Below the pieces are notes generated by a model. It ran no database searches, was not told where the DNA came from, and worked only from the letters and a program-made list of their open reading frames with translations. 64,000 nt of DNA from Anisus vortex (Eukaryota > Mollusca > Gastropoda > Planorbidae), in assembly GCA_949126835.1 (NCBI GenBank), contig OX421503.1:5171457-5235456 (forward strand), in the 5' to 3' direction. Below, one piece after another: positions 11,556-23,387 of the stretch (positions within the stretch are counted from its first letter, which is position 1; the number at the start of each line of letters is the position of its first letter). Both the position numbers and the translations under genes were made by a program.

Positions 11556-11586
11556 GAATGAAGAAGAACAAAAAAAATCTAAGTAA
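11556..11586 (+). CDS. Receptor gene 1, last coding exon
   Basis: Starts after a long pyrimidine tract ending TTTTTGCAG at 11555. In the preferred frame it adds NEEEQKKSK and stops at TAA (11584-11586). In the alternative, phase-continuous frame it runs to TAA at 11648-11650. The frame choice is tied to the exon at 10828-10890. Confidence 0.45.
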
Positions 11587-11734
11587 TAAGACGCACAATG
11601 TTCTCTTTAATTTATCAAGTTTTTTTCTACATGTGTTAACATTTTTTTAATAATATGAATTCAATCAAATCCACATTTATAACACTGAACTTACCAAAAT
11701 TACTATTTAAAAAAAGTAAAAAAAATAGGTTTAC

Positions 11735-11740
11735 AATAAA
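11735..11740 (+). terminator. Poly(A) signal of gene 1
   Basis: AATAAA about 150 nt after the proposed stop codon, in an AT-rich 3' UTR. Fits the end of gene 1. Confidence 0.5.
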
Positions 11741-12469
11741 AATCAGTAGACCTTTGTTTTATTTGTATATATTTGTTTTATTAAACGACCAATGAAGACT
11801 TGTATGCAATTGGAAGTTAACTAATGTCCAGTTTCTAAATCATTTACAATGTTGTTAGTTCTTTTTCTTTTATAATATAATAACATCCTTTAAGATTATT
11901 TTGTATGTAAAAATGCTTGAATATATTTGAGAGACTTGTCCATCGTTAAATAGACGAAAATATTTTTATTAGAGATAAGTTTCTGTTGAATTTTTTTATT
12001 CAATGAAACTAATTGCATGATTATAAGGCTACACCAACACCGCGAGTCAATCATCAAAATCTAGTTTAACATAACGTTATTAAAAGTTACTCAATTAGGT
12101 TTAATAATCCCTCTTTGAGTATGTGCCGTTGTACTGTTTGTGGTTTACAAGTGACCTTTTACAAAGCTGTGTCATAGATTTGGCCATATGCTTTGATATG
12201 CACATTTATTTATTTAGTTAGTAGTAGTAGAACTATCACATTTTTGAGCATGGTGAGTTTCTTCATTTTCAATCTGTAGAAATTCGTACCAAGTTCCTTT
12301 CGCATGATTTTCATATTCTTTGTTTTTTAATTGCTAGAACAAACTAGAATATATTACCAAATAAATACTATATATCGATACATACGGGGATATGCTAAAT
12401 GCCTTCTGTAGTATTGTTTTTGCAGTATAATAATACTTTGTGCCTTAGCCTACTGCTTAGCATTTTTTT
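11741..12469. other. Intergenic AT-rich DNA between convergent genes
   Basis: Lies between the plus-strand end of gene 1 and the minus-strand DNA below it. No feature recognised on either strand. Confidence 0.4.
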
Positions 12470-12760
12470 ATATCATCATCAATCCCATGACCATTGTGGT
12501 CGTTGGGGGGGGGGAGCAAATGGACACTTCGGCAGTCAACTTATTCCACTTTTGCCTAGCTTGAGCTGTCGTCAATAGTTGAGTCAACTGCAGCCCTATC
12601 CAATCCTTGACATTGTGGAACCAGCATCTCCGCTGACAGCCTCTCCTACGCCCACCTTCCACCGTGCCCTGGAGGATTGTTTTTGACAGGCTATTGTGCC
12701 GCAACACATGACCAAACCATGTCAGTTTGCGCCGTTTGATGGTTGCCATAATGTTTTCTT
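12470..12760 (-). mobile_element. LINE ORF2 C-terminal fragment (RTE/Jockey-like)
   Basis: The minus-strand frame includes IKRRKLTWFGHVLRH, then SKTILQGTVEGGRRRG and a W.. NVKDW block. This is the conserved C-terminal signature of many invertebrate LINE polyproteins. Only the last about 90 residues survive. Confidence 0.8.
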
Positions 12761-13004
12761 GAGGGCCTGCACCACCTACGATTCTTAGCAGATCAACTAT
12801 TAGTAATGGTACATTGTGTAAGAATTTGTCTACTGCTGATATTCTGTAAGCAAATCTAGTAAAGTTTTCTTTATAATTAATAAATACAAACTATTCCATA
12901 TAAACGCATGGTTTATCTTTTAAGAGAGATTAGGTAAATTGCCACAAAAAATTGTAAGTAGACTTTATAGAGTTCTAAAAGATGTATTTTAAAATTAGAT
13001 ATAA

Positions 13005-13256
13005 TTATATATAATAAATATGTGCACAGCTCAAATAACACACTGGTACATTGGGCCGTAACATATACTTATCGTCAAAACCAATATGTTTTTCTAAAAA
13101 ATACAGAAAATTGATTAATTCTGCTTTTATAGATTTAGTCAGCAATTTTGCAATTTCCTTAACCATTTTGAATTCATCACAATATCTCAATTGATAAGAT
13201 TGTCTTAGATTATTTTGTATGTCAGAACTAAGATATGTTGCATTTCGATCACCCAC
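13005..13256 (-). CDS. Unrecognised exon-like minus-strand ORF
   Basis: An 83-codon open frame ending in a stop, with a helical, lysine-rich middle (KMVKEIAKLLTKSIKAEL) and several aromatic residues. Composition is more protein-like than the surrounding DNA. No family recognised. It could be a terminal exon or relic together with 13612-13951. No splice sites convincingly bound it. Confidence 0.3.
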   Translation of the reverse strand: MGDRNATYLSSDIQNNLRQSYQLRYCDEFKMVKEIAKLLTKSIKAELINFLYFLEKHIGFDDKYMLRPNVPVCYLSCAHIYYI

Positions 13257-13380
13257 ATTACATTTTGTTCCAATAATATAATAATATATTCAAATCCTTT
13301 TTAGTGAAAAGTTTAACAAGTTCCAATAAATTGACTTTCTTCTAAATTTTTATGCTCGCAATGGCCGCTGACCTTAAATC

Positions 13381-13412
13381 TCTTTTTTTTTTTTTTTTTT
13401 TTTTTAATGTTT
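13381..13412 (+). repeat. Poly(T) tract
   Basis: Long run of T, possibly the A-tail of a minus-strand retroposed copy. No source gene identified. Confidence 0.5.
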
Positions 13413-13611
13413 TTTTTCTATGTCACGTTTTGAAACCATTCTATTATTTTCCATTTGTGTGTTTTTGAAGTTAATCAGTTAAATCAATAGAAACATGGGA
13501 TTCGGTAAGAAAAATGTTATTCTCTGCTAATTGTGTTTTTTAGCTTACATTTTCATGGATCCATTTCTGGGTAACTTTAGCAAAAATTTTACAGCTTATT
13601 ATTTTATTACT

Positions 13612-13951
13612 TTAAGTATCAGATTGATTAGCAATAAGCCTTAAAGGTGCAAGACAAATTATATTATTAGTTTTCAGGGTGTAATCAAATATTTTTACTA
13701 TTTTCAAAGAACATTTATCTGAAATGACTTCCCTTTGATCTTGTGGTACATTATCATAGGGAATAGGGAGGCGAGAAACTAATTCAAATAGAGCCAGTAC
13801 TAGATCAGGTTTTAAAGTTGTGTTGTTAAACATATCAGATTCTGTTTGAAATTCTATAGTTGTTTCAAGTCTTATTGTGTCACTTTCTTCCTTCTTATGC
13901 AAGTTTGCTGACTCATTTCTAATTCTTTTTTCCCAGTCCGACAGATTTGGA
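13612..13951 (-). CDS. Unrecognised terminal-exon-like minus-strand ORF
   Basis: About 112 codons ending in a stop at 13612. It can begin after an AG at 13952-13953 in phase 2. It contains DLVLALFELVSRLPIPYD and a DKCSLKIVK block, an amphipathic and plausible soluble protein segment. It lies upstream on the minus strand of the 13005-13256 ORF and downstream of 14881-15055. Phase does not join directly to 14881-15055, so at least one exon is missing or these are relics. Function unknown. Confidence 0.35.
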
Positions 13952-14215
13952 CTGCTTCTTCAAAGGCCCCATTTTTTATTATTAAATAGGCATAATTTTC
14001 ATTATTCAAAGACAGCACCATATATTATTTGAAAACAAACAAGTTTTATTATTGAAAAGACATCTTTTTATATTATTGAAATTGTATTATTTTGAAAAGG
14101 TCCCATTTTTCATAATTAAATAGGCATCATTTTTTTATTGTAGAAAAAAAAGCATCAGTTTTTATTATTGAAAAGGCGTCATTTTTATTTTTTATTAAAA
14201 GTTTTATTGATATAT
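13930..14215. repeat. Degenerate about 30-bp AT-rich tandem repeat
   Basis: Repeats of the type 'ttattattgaaaaggcatcattttt' occur at least five times with variable spacing. Probably a decayed minisatellite. Confidence 0.45.
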
Positions 14216-14235
14216 TTAATGTAATTAAAACAATG

Positions 14236-14241
14236 TTTATT
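14236..14241 (-). terminator. Candidate poly(A) signal of gene 2
   Basis: AATAAA on the minus strand about 40 nt after the stop of the candidate tail exon at 14282-14336. Its meaning depends on that exon being real. Confidence 0.3.
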
Positions 14242-14281
14242 TAATCATATGTATCTAATTTTCAACGTTAATTCTGAAGCT

Positions 14282-14336
14282 TCATGTCTCCTTTTCATTC
14301 TCGTATCCTAAAATATTGATTCTGTTTGTTAATGTT
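14282..14336 (-). CDS. Candidate last tail exon of gene 2
   Basis: Bounded upstream by ATGCAG. In phase 2 it encodes TLTNRINILGYENEKET and stops, and a poly(A) signal follows. The preferred gene 1 tail exons also start in phase 2. There is no direct link to the upstream gene 2 exons, because the transmembrane exon was not found. Speculative. Confidence 0.25.
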
Positions 14337-14880
14337 CTGCATGTTAAAAACAATAATATAAATATTTATTACAAACACTTTAAATTTATATGAGGACAAA
14401 ATATGCTGATATAACTTTTTTTTCAAAGCAATCTAATATTTTTCTGTCGATAAATGAAAAATTGTTGTTATAAATTATATCATTTCTGATGTGACCTAGT
14501 TTAACATTAAAATATGTGTAAGACAATATTTTAAATAAAAACTCAAGTTCTATTTATTTATAAATAACATTTAGCAATAAGCATAAAAATATTATTAACA
14601 AAATAATACATTAAGCTGTGACACCTTATATTAAAAAAACACAAAAACTACTGATATTTAACTGTGGCTTATCAAGTTTAGTGGTTTGTGGTGGATGCGG
14701 GTCGCATCAAGCAAACTTTTAGGGTTAGGGGCATGATATTTATCAAATTTTTGCCTTCCTTTCTTAGGTAATTATTACTTTTTGGAGCATCAACACCAGG
14801 TAGTATATATGCCTACCCATTGTTTTTAAAGATTTCAAATTAAAGAGAGAAAAATAAACAACCAATAATGATTAACTTAC

Positions 14881-15055
14881 CACGATTTATATCCTTTATG
14901 TGTGGAAGCGAAATCTGTTGTGGACCTATATCCAGTGTTATAAATACACATGGACAATGCTTTCTAGGAATATATATATCTTTGTTTTGTTTGAATTGAG
15001 CGCTGGCACGGGATACTATTTTTGATAATTGTACTTTATACAGCGGCTTGTGCAT
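14881..15055 (-). CDS. Unrecognised exon with strong donor
   Basis: An open frame from an ATG at 15055 to a consensus GTAAGT donor after 14881, ending in phase 1. Contains KHCPCVFITLDIGPQQISLP. It could be a first exon starting at the ATG, or an internal exon starting at an AG near 15033. No family recognised. No TM segment. It lies between the last clear gene 2 exon and the terminal-like ORF at 13612. Confidence 0.35.
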
Positions 15056-15594
15056 TTAAATACAATTGTATAATAGTGTTAGTGTTATACATGTAAAACA
15101 AATAGGATGGACTAGCTGCATCTCGTTTAGAAGTGCTAATGAGTAGTTACTTAAAAATATAGAAATCAATGTTTCCATGCAAAGTAATAAAACGTAAATT
15201 TTAAATAAGGAATTAACTGAGTTTATGAAACTTGAGGTTTTTTAGTTTTGTTATTACGTTGTACCATCAAAATTAAAAAGGATTATCGTTTTAATAGCAA
15301 ACTGATGGAAAAAGTCGTATCTCAGAATAGGAATCCTTTACTACGTTTAAAAAAACAATCATCAGTTTTTTGTTTCAAAGATAATTAAATTGGGTTTTTA
15401 TGTATAACCTATGGTGTCTGTTATTAGGAAATGTAATGTACAGAATGGTGCGTAAAGGGCATATCTTTTTAGAAAAAAACGAAGTAAATTTACATACAAT
15501 CCAAGTATATATTATCAATAAGCAGAGTTATCGTTCATGAAAAACTTATATTTCCATGGATTACTTTTAAGGATAATCATTTAATATGATTGCT
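15056..15594. other. No feature seen
   Basis: Scanned on the minus strand for the missing transmembrane exon of gene 2. No AG-bounded hydrophobic reading frame was found. Confidence 0.4.
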
Positions 15595-16155
15595 TGCTTT
15601 CCCCAACTCTCTTCGACACCTTCTTGGAGAGAATCATGCCGGATGCATTGGAAAACCAAGAAGGGACACTCAGCATAGTTTACAGAACGATCACCAATCT
15701 TAAATTAGCTGATGACATAGATGGACTTGCCGGGAGTGAGTAAGAACTAGCCAATCTAGTTAAGCGACTAGACAAAACTTCCACATCCTATGGCAAGCAA
15801 GTCAGTGCCGAAAAAACTAAATTAATGACTAGTAGCACCAGCGGCATCACCACGAAAATCAAGATTGCTGAACAGGGTTTGTAAACAATAGGTAGCTTCA
15901 AATGCCTGGGAGCAATTGTATCCAAAGAGGGCTCAAAACCAGAAGTAATGTCCGAAACCATTCTGCAGGGCACCACCAGAGGAGTAAGAAAGAGAGGAAG
16001 ACTACGGAAACAATGGGAGGATAACAATCAGGGAGTGGATAGGATCAAAATGTTCGATGCATTGAGAAAGGCTGAGCGACGGGAAAAATGGAGAAGGCTG
16101 GTGTACATGTCATCTGTGTGGCCCCAACGGTCATGCAGACTACGAGATATGTAGG
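15595..16155 (+). mobile_element. LINE ORF2 fragment (RTE-like)
   Basis: Plus-strand translation gives SPTLFDTFLERIMPDALE, then TITNLKLADDIDGLAG, which holds the catalytic ADD of reverse transcriptase (in-frame stop shortly after). Then AEKTKLMTS, FKCLGAIVSKEGSKPEV and a C-terminal ETILQGTTRGVRKRGR. Two in-frame stops make it dead. A shorter copy is at about 17645-17905. Confidence 0.85.
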
Positions 16156-16374
16156 ATGTAGGTAGGATTCAATACATATTTTAAATAAAAATAGAAATTG
16201 TAAATTACAATAAACAGTACATTTTTATATTTTATAGTAAGTATTTTACCAAATGTATTTCAATCCATATGTTTGTCTATCTGTTTTTCGATCTATTTAT
16301 CTATATATCATTCTTAGGGTTATCTCTACGGCCCTATTTTACTATTATAATATATCAGGATGGCTTATACTTAC

Positions 16375-16443
16375 AAACTGTAAACTCAATTGTTACATTA
16401 TACGTTTTATGGTATTTAGCATCGAGAGCCCTGCAAGTGTACT
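16375..16443 (-). CDS. Receptor gene 2, exon 10: second half of Ig domain 2
   Basis: A 69-nt exon between TTTTTCTACAG and GTAAGT, phase 1 to 1. Joined to exon 9 it supplies the EYTCRALDA strand with the second Ig cysteine, then YNVTIEFTV with an N-glycosylation site. The same short-exon type occurs at 21059-21130. No later exon of gene 2 (A, B, TM) could be placed below it with confidence. Confidence 0.7.
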
Positions 16444-16567
16444 CTGTAGAAAAATATATGTAAATAGTATGCATACTACAAACAAAACAACAACAATTTT
16501 ATCCAAACTAAATCTAAGTCTTTGAATGATAATCGAACAATCATACAGTTAATTTAAAGACAGTAAA

Positions 16568-16798
16568 TTGTGCGATGGAGGGCTCTGTACTATTCAGGAT
16601 CCCGTACAAGACAATATTTCTCTTATTAAACAATGCCAAGGTTTATTTTGTAGGGACTGCAGGGATATTGTATGCAAACCATTTCGTAGAAACTTTCCAG
16701 TGGATGATGTACGATGTAAATGTCCCTTTTTTAAAATAGCGCACAATGAAAATATAAAAAAATGTATTAATTTGTATCTCGATTCAAAACATCAATAA
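16568..16798 (+). CDS. Small cysteine-rich ORF, plus strand
   Basis: About 75 codons with nine cysteines, including LFCRDCRDIVC and VRCKCP, and a stop at 16796-16798. Cysteine density is well above that expected in random AT-rich DNA. No signal peptide and no family recognised. It may be a terminal exon of a small secreted protein or a relic. It lies in a gene 2 intron on the opposite strand. Confidence 0.25.
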   Translation: MCDGGLCTIQDPVQDNISLIKQCQGLFCRDCRDIVCKPFRRNFPVDDVRCKCPFFKIAHNENIKKCINLYLDSKHQ

Positions 16799-16889
16799 TA
16801 TTCTGAAAAGTCAAAGATACAATGTTTGCGTTAACAAAAAAACCTAACCAATTTAAAAAATCTAAAAATGTTAAATCAAACGTAAATAC

Positions 16890-17075
16890 CGTCTTTGTTT
16901 CCTATAGCATTTCTGATTTCTAGGTCAGTGCCATCGCTCACCAACTCTTTTCTATTCTTGTACCATTGAAATGTCTCTTGTATAAAGACATCTAAATTGC
17001 CTTTACATTTACACAGAACAGTCTGTCCCTCAGAGATATTTGATGTGCAGTTTTCTATTTTTAGTCTTGGCGTTT
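16890..17075 (-). CDS. Receptor gene 2, exon 9: first half of Ig domain 2
   Basis: A 186-nt exon, acceptor ATTATTTAG, donor GTATTT, phase 1 to 1. It encodes an Ig-like N-terminal half: EGQTVLCKCKGN with the first Ig cysteine, then the FQWYKNRKEL tryptophan strand and TDLEIRNA. Two N-glycosylation sequons (NCT, NIS). Paired with exon 10, which brings the YTC strand. Homologous by position and motif to exon 4 at 23193-23387. Confidence 0.75.
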
Positions 17076-17644
17076 CTAAATAATGAAATTGAAAAATAAA
17101 ATAAAACAACTCTGTTTAAAAATATAATATGACAATATACACTCTTGGACAATAAAAACGGCATAGACGAGGTTTAATGATTATAAAATACTATCTTTTA
17201 TGACGTTTCTCAACTAAGTTTAGGTATAGGCCTAAACAAAGCTGGGTAGACTTAGAATAACCAGTACATTTAAAACTATGGCCTGTAGGAAAAGCCAAGG
17301 TACTGCATCCAGACCAACATGACTATTTCATTAAATAAACTAAATCAGCTGAACACTATGAAAAGACGCAACATGTTGAGACGTTTATGGAAACGAAAAA
17401 TCCGTAGTTGTAATGCACTGATGGAGGTTATTGTACTAATACTTTTATGTTCTTAATCTGAAAATTAATGAGAAATGTCTCTGTGTGCAAGGATGGTTAA
17501 CTGGCTATCTTCAATTCGATTCATACCTTCTTGGTCTACCTTTATATTAATCTAGTGTTCACCAGTTTTGATGATCTCGGCCTACAACAGGATCGTCAGA
17601 TGAGCAATATAACAAGCCGCCTTTATATTTTTTCCAATACTAAT
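17076..17644 (-). other. Gene 2 intron, no feature seen
   Basis: AT-rich intronic sequence between exon 9 and the RTE-like fragment. No exon signals with coding potential. Confidence 0.4.
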
Positions 17645-17905
17645 CTCAGGTATGAAGGGACAATCAGCATAGATATCATAACGATCACCAATCTTTGATG
17701 CCATAGATGGACAGGGAGTGAGGACAAACTAGACAATGCCACAAAAAAAAACAAAAAAACTTATTGACCAGAAACACCAGCGGCATTACCACGCAGGTCA
17801 AGGTTGGTGAACAGAGTTTGGAAACAGTAAGCAGCTTCAAATACCTAGGAGCTATTGTATCCGAAGAGGGCTCCAAACCTGAAGTTATGTCCTGAATTGC
17901 CTAGA
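17645..17905 (+). mobile_element. Short RTE-like LINE fragment
   Basis: Matches the copy at 15595-16155: EGTISI..ITITNL, then SGITTQVKVGEQSLETV and FKYLGAIVSEEGSKPEV in broken frames. Intronic relic. Confidence 0.75.
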
Positions 17906-17924
17906 ACTACAGCATCAGAGGTGG

Positions 17925-18000
17925 TTAGTATCAGGGACACCCCCCTCTCCAGGACCTGGGGAAAAAATCCTTATATTCACCATGACTTGAGCCCATATTA
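17925..18000 (-). mobile_element. SINE body fragment
   Basis: Resembles the 'cagggacaccctcaagtcctggg..aaaatccc' part of the SINEs at 4326-4606 and 10388-10646. Head missing. Confidence 0.5.
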
Positions 18001-18074
18001 AAAAGTAAACACAATTAAAAACAACTAGGTCTATAAGTAAAAATATAGTAATAAATGCTTTAATGAATACAAAC

Positions 18075-18282
18075 CTATTGAGAAATGAAAACTCCAGAAT
18101 CTAATTTGCACATCATCAACAAACTCTTCGGATACATTAGGATGCATCGAAACATTTACGACATACAATCCGCTTTCAAGTTTGGTGTAAGGTATATGTG
18201 AAGAATATATAGACGTATCATAAGTAGTTTTTTCCTTTTCAGGAGTATGCGTGTAGAGCACATTGTCTTCAGAAAACAGAAT
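18075..18282 (-). CDS. Receptor gene 2, exon 8: alternative B-type exon
   Basis: A 208-nt exon, acceptor TATTTGGCAG, donor GTTTGT, phase 0 to 1. Encodes the B module with YVVNVSMHPNVS (two N-glycosylation sequons), like gene 3 (IVVNVNPNVTGS) and exon 7 (YNVTVIMYPKG). It can follow exon 6 (ends phase 0) and precede exon 9 (phase 1). If spliced after exon 7 (ends phase 1) it meets TGA within five codons, so exons 7 and 8 appear mutually exclusive. Confidence 0.65.
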
Positions 18283-18470
18283 CTGCCAAATAGTGTAAAT
18301 CGCATAATATAGAATGTGTTGGGGTTTAAAATATTTATTCTGGTTTTATTAGGACAATTTAGGACATATTTTTATAATTTCTATCACGATGTAAAATTAA
18401 TAAATAAATGTGTGACGTATGACGATAAAAACTTTACGCGTGAGTTAGAATTGACTTTGTGAAGATATTG

Positions 18471-19005
18471 CATCCCCCATGTGGGTTTCGGGGTCCTGGA
18501 AATAACCAGATGAAATAATAACCCCACTGCTAAGTCCCACTCGCATGTCGTAAAAGGCGACTAATAGTAGGTTGTGCATTAGGTATAACCGGGGCACGTA
18601 TAACTTGAACCCCCGTTTGTGGTGCTGTTCGACAGAGGTGCAGATTTCACTACCCTGGATTGAGGTTTTGCGCGATTCCTGATGGGGGGCTCTGGTGTTG
18701 GTAGCATGGAGATGTTTGGGTGTAAAGTCTTGAAGAGCCTGTATCCAGGATGTGACAATTCCACAGAGTATTCCCAGAATCTAAAAAACTAAATGGCAAC
18801 AACTGAGTGTCATAACCATTTGGATAGCTCTGTGGGTGGCGGAGAGTGGACCATAGACCAGCCCCACCTCAGCACAGCTCAGCCCTTACTCAATCCAGCT
18901 ACCCACAGATGCTGAACGCAGAACCGAAAACTCTCTTGATCTGCGGGGTTTGAAAAAAAGCCACAAAGGAAAGCCCAGAATGGCTAATAGAAGAAGAAGA
19001 AGATA
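18471..19005 (+). repeat. Unclassified interspersed repeat with GAA tail
   Basis: A GC-richer block with CGCATGTCGTAAAAGGCGAC, ending in (AGAAGAAGA)n, which suggests a retroposed element on the plus strand. No protein homology recognised. Lies in the gene 2 intron between exons 7 and 8. Confidence 0.45.
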
Positions 19006-19615
19006 TTGCAGAAACGGTAGACGACCTTAGACTTAGGGAACGACAGGACGTGTTTGGACTAGGCTTTAGATAATGTTTTGGAATGTTGAGTTAATATTGT
19101 AGATAAGTTGCTGCATTGAATTTCTCGATTAAACTATTGGATTGTTAATTACTTCAAATCAGCATTTGCTTCAGTATACTTAATTGAAGTGTGGTCTGCC
19201 ATGAGAATTGTGAATTCTCTATAAATATTTAAGCAACGGCCACATAATTATATAGACACATTTAGAGTTTATTTTGTGATTAGGCAGATAAATAACAAGT
19301 ATAGAAAAATCTCACATTGTTAATTGAAATGCTAAATCGACACAGGGCATCAGTGAATATGTATCTGGCTGCGCATGTTATATTCAACTCATGACTTGAT
19401 GTACTTGAGCAGTGGATAGGCCTATCCAAAACGATAGCTGTAAAAACATGTATTAGTACTAATTTAAGGAATTAGAAATAAATAATAAGGCTATATAAAC
19501 ACACACAAACATACGCACATACATATATTTATATATATGTGTTTGTGTGTGTTATATATAGCCTTATTATAAATATATATATTCTCATCTACAAAAAATA
19601 TGTACTTTTCCTTAC

Positions 19616-19829
19616 CCTTGTAAAAAAGTATTGATTTCGCCACACCAAAGTTGTAAGTGTCAAAAGTTATTTTGCCTTTGGGATACATTATGACAGTTAC
19701 ATTATAGATGCCTCCTTCTGGTACGTCAGAGTTGTTTAAATATACATTACATCGTGAAGAAAAATACTCTGGATTATCTCCTCTTTGTTCATGACTGTAT
19801 GTTAATATTCCTTTATAGCTCTGATAGCC
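19616..19829 (-). CDS. Receptor gene 2, exon 7: B-type exon
   Basis: A 214-nt exon, acceptor AAATTACAG, donor GTAAGG, phase 0 to 1. Encodes GYQSYKGILTYS, one cysteine (SSRCNV), VPEGGIYNVTVIMYPKG and sequons NNS and NVT. This is the C-terminal half of the A+B module that begins in exon 6. Exon 8 is an apparent alternative to it. Confidence 0.7.
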
Positions 19830-20633
19830 CTGTAATTTGATACCAACAATCGTTATTATATAGATAAAAAAAATAATATTTGAACTTGAGGCTCAGTACG
19901 TTTTTATAATGTAATGTAAAGTTATTAATTTTTCTTTAAATAAATTGTTTTCTTTTTATATTCTTTATTTTACAAAAAAGTTAAGGTATTGTTAGTGTGC
20001 ATATATATTGCCTTTTTTTTTTGGGGGGGGGGGTCTCATATTTAGCGTCCCACCTTTTTCGCATTTATATAAATAAGATGGATGCTATTAAAGAAATTCA
20101 AGATATATATAATGAGGGTAAACGTCGTCAGTGATTGTCTATTGTTAAAATGAAGATCAGAATCACTGAAGTTCAATCCAATAATATATTTTACTTATAA
20201 GATAATTCTGATTAAAAAGGTTAAACAATTGGGTTGGGGTGACAATTATTTGCTATTTAGGCAATATTTAAATAATAGATTCAAAATGCAGACAACTTAT
20301 TTATAACTCTGACTAAGAGATGAAATATATATATATATGAGTGTGTGGGTGGGGTATAAAGAATAACGCATGTGATAACGATATGATAACGATATGATGA
20401 TAATGATAAAGCTACATTTATTATGTTCTTAGATGAAAAAAGGATGTAAATATGTAAATCCAACGCCTAAATTAATAAGATCATAAGTTGCATTTATATT
20501 AGTACTTGTGACTGTAACATAGTATACAATTTTGTTTTTTGGATTTTTCGATATTTTATTAACAATTTAATAAAAACTATTCAGTGTTCGAAAAAAAAAA
20601 GACAAAAAAAAAATTAAAACAGCAACAAAAAAC
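19830..20633 (-). other. Gene 2 intron with G-run and TA repeat
   Basis: Contains a T-run and G-run near 20013-20033 and (TA)n near 20325. No coding feature. Confidence 0.5.
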
Positions 20634-20755
20634 CTGATTGTTAATCACGACGAACAAGCATTTGCCTTGTGGAAATATTTTCTCCGTAAAACAAGAAATA
20701 TTTATTCCACTTTGATCATCCAACTTCTTAGTGCATGTTAAGTTTTGAGCTTTGT
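20634..20755 (-). CDS. Receptor gene 2, exon 6: A-type exon
   Basis: A 122-nt exon after TTTTTTTTCAG, phase 1 to 0. Encodes NLTCTKKLDDQSGINISCFT and CLFVVINNQ, with three cysteines and sequons NLT and NIS. The donor is a weak CAG|GTTTTT. A weak donor feeding two possible downstream B exons is consistent with regulated splicing. Layout matches exon 2, which is also A type (phase 1 to 0). Confidence 0.65.
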
Positions 20756-21058
20756 CTGAAAAAAAAAGTTTTAAAATATTTTATAGTAACTGCTTTTTAA
20801 AACATTAATTGAATTTAGAGGTTTGAACATATCAATAAATCTAATGTTTTTACCTAATAGTTTCTTTTAATAAGGAACTATATTCTACTTAATTAATGTG
20901 TACAATTGGGTATTATTTAACTGTTATGTAGTAATAAATTGTAGTTTTTAATAGATTTGCTATGTGTTTGTTTCTATCATAGCCAAAAGTGATTTAATAA
21001 GTACTGCATTTGCAAATTTGAAATTCTTAAATTGGTATGTATTAAACAAAATGCTTAC

Positions 21059-21130
21059 ATATAATTAGAGGTCTATATGTAGATGAGAAATTTTCTGCAG
21101 TTTGAATTACTGATGCTAAACAAGTGTAAC
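21059..21130 (-). CDS. Receptor gene 2, exon 5: second half of Ig domain 1
   Basis: A 72-nt exon between ATCTTCTACAG and GTAAGC, phase 1 to 1. Encodes GYTCLASVIQTAENFSSTY with the second Ig cysteine in the Y.C context and an NFS sequon. Its last base plus the first two of exon 6 give a tyrosine codon, so the frame continues. Confidence 0.7.
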
Positions 21131-21743
21131 CTGTAGAAGATTATAACAAATTAGACTTTTGTATACATGGATGTTTGTTTGTATGTAGCTATGAATTTAT
21201 GTTTGCATATATGTATACGCAAAAGTTAAATAATGCGGCAATAAAGTCACTCGTCTTCCAATTAACCAATGGGAATTGGAATTTTGAAAATAAATTTTTA
21301 TTTTATCAACAATATTGCTTAATTTGTTATTTTTACAAAAATAAACTTAGACCTATTACTTATCTACGTATGCTAAAAGCGCCATTTCCGAATGATGTCC
21401 CTTTGAAATGCTTTCAAATTAAGTGTGTTTCGAGAAGGGGTTTTCCTGTACTGAGAAATATTGTTGTCTACTTTTTTTATTAACTGTTTTTATTGTTCGG
21501 TATTTGTTTTCTTTTTTTCTTTTGATAGTATTATCGTTAGTTTAATGTTATTAATAAGAAGTCAGAAGCTTGACAGCAACAATTCATATGCACATTCCAG
21601 GGCCTTAAACAAAAAACAATAAGAAAATCTTAACACCGAAAGAAACGTCGCACTCCATTTTTTTTTATAGTTTTGTTTGTTATTGTTTCTTTCTCTTTTA
21701 ACAAAACACATTGTAATCATTCGTTTCTCCGTCAGAACTCCTA

Positions 21744-23150
<1,407 letters not shown>

Positions 23151-23192
23151 ATATATATCCTAATGAAAAAGATGCAATGTCTTTATAAATAC

Positions 23193-23387
23193 CTTTAAAT
23201 GGCCTGCTAGCAGTAAAAGTAATCTCTGCTTCGTTCTTAAAATGAATTTGATCTTGAGGTGTTATCCACTTCACATTTGACCCTGTGTATATATTTGAAG
23301 CGAGCTTACATTTGCAGGTTATGTTCATATCTTCTTCTGCTACAACAGGACAGCCTATCATATCTATCTTTGAACAGTTCTTATAAC
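23193..23387 (-). CDS. Receptor gene 2, exon 4: first half of Ig domain 1
   Basis: A 195-nt exon between ATTTTACAG and GTATTT, phase 1 to 1. Encodes YKNCSKIDMIGCPVV, then the Ig strand DMNITCKCKLA (sequon NIT) and VKWITPQD with the conserved tryptophan, ending ITFTASRPFK. Completed by exon 5 with the YTC strand. Confidence 0.72.
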
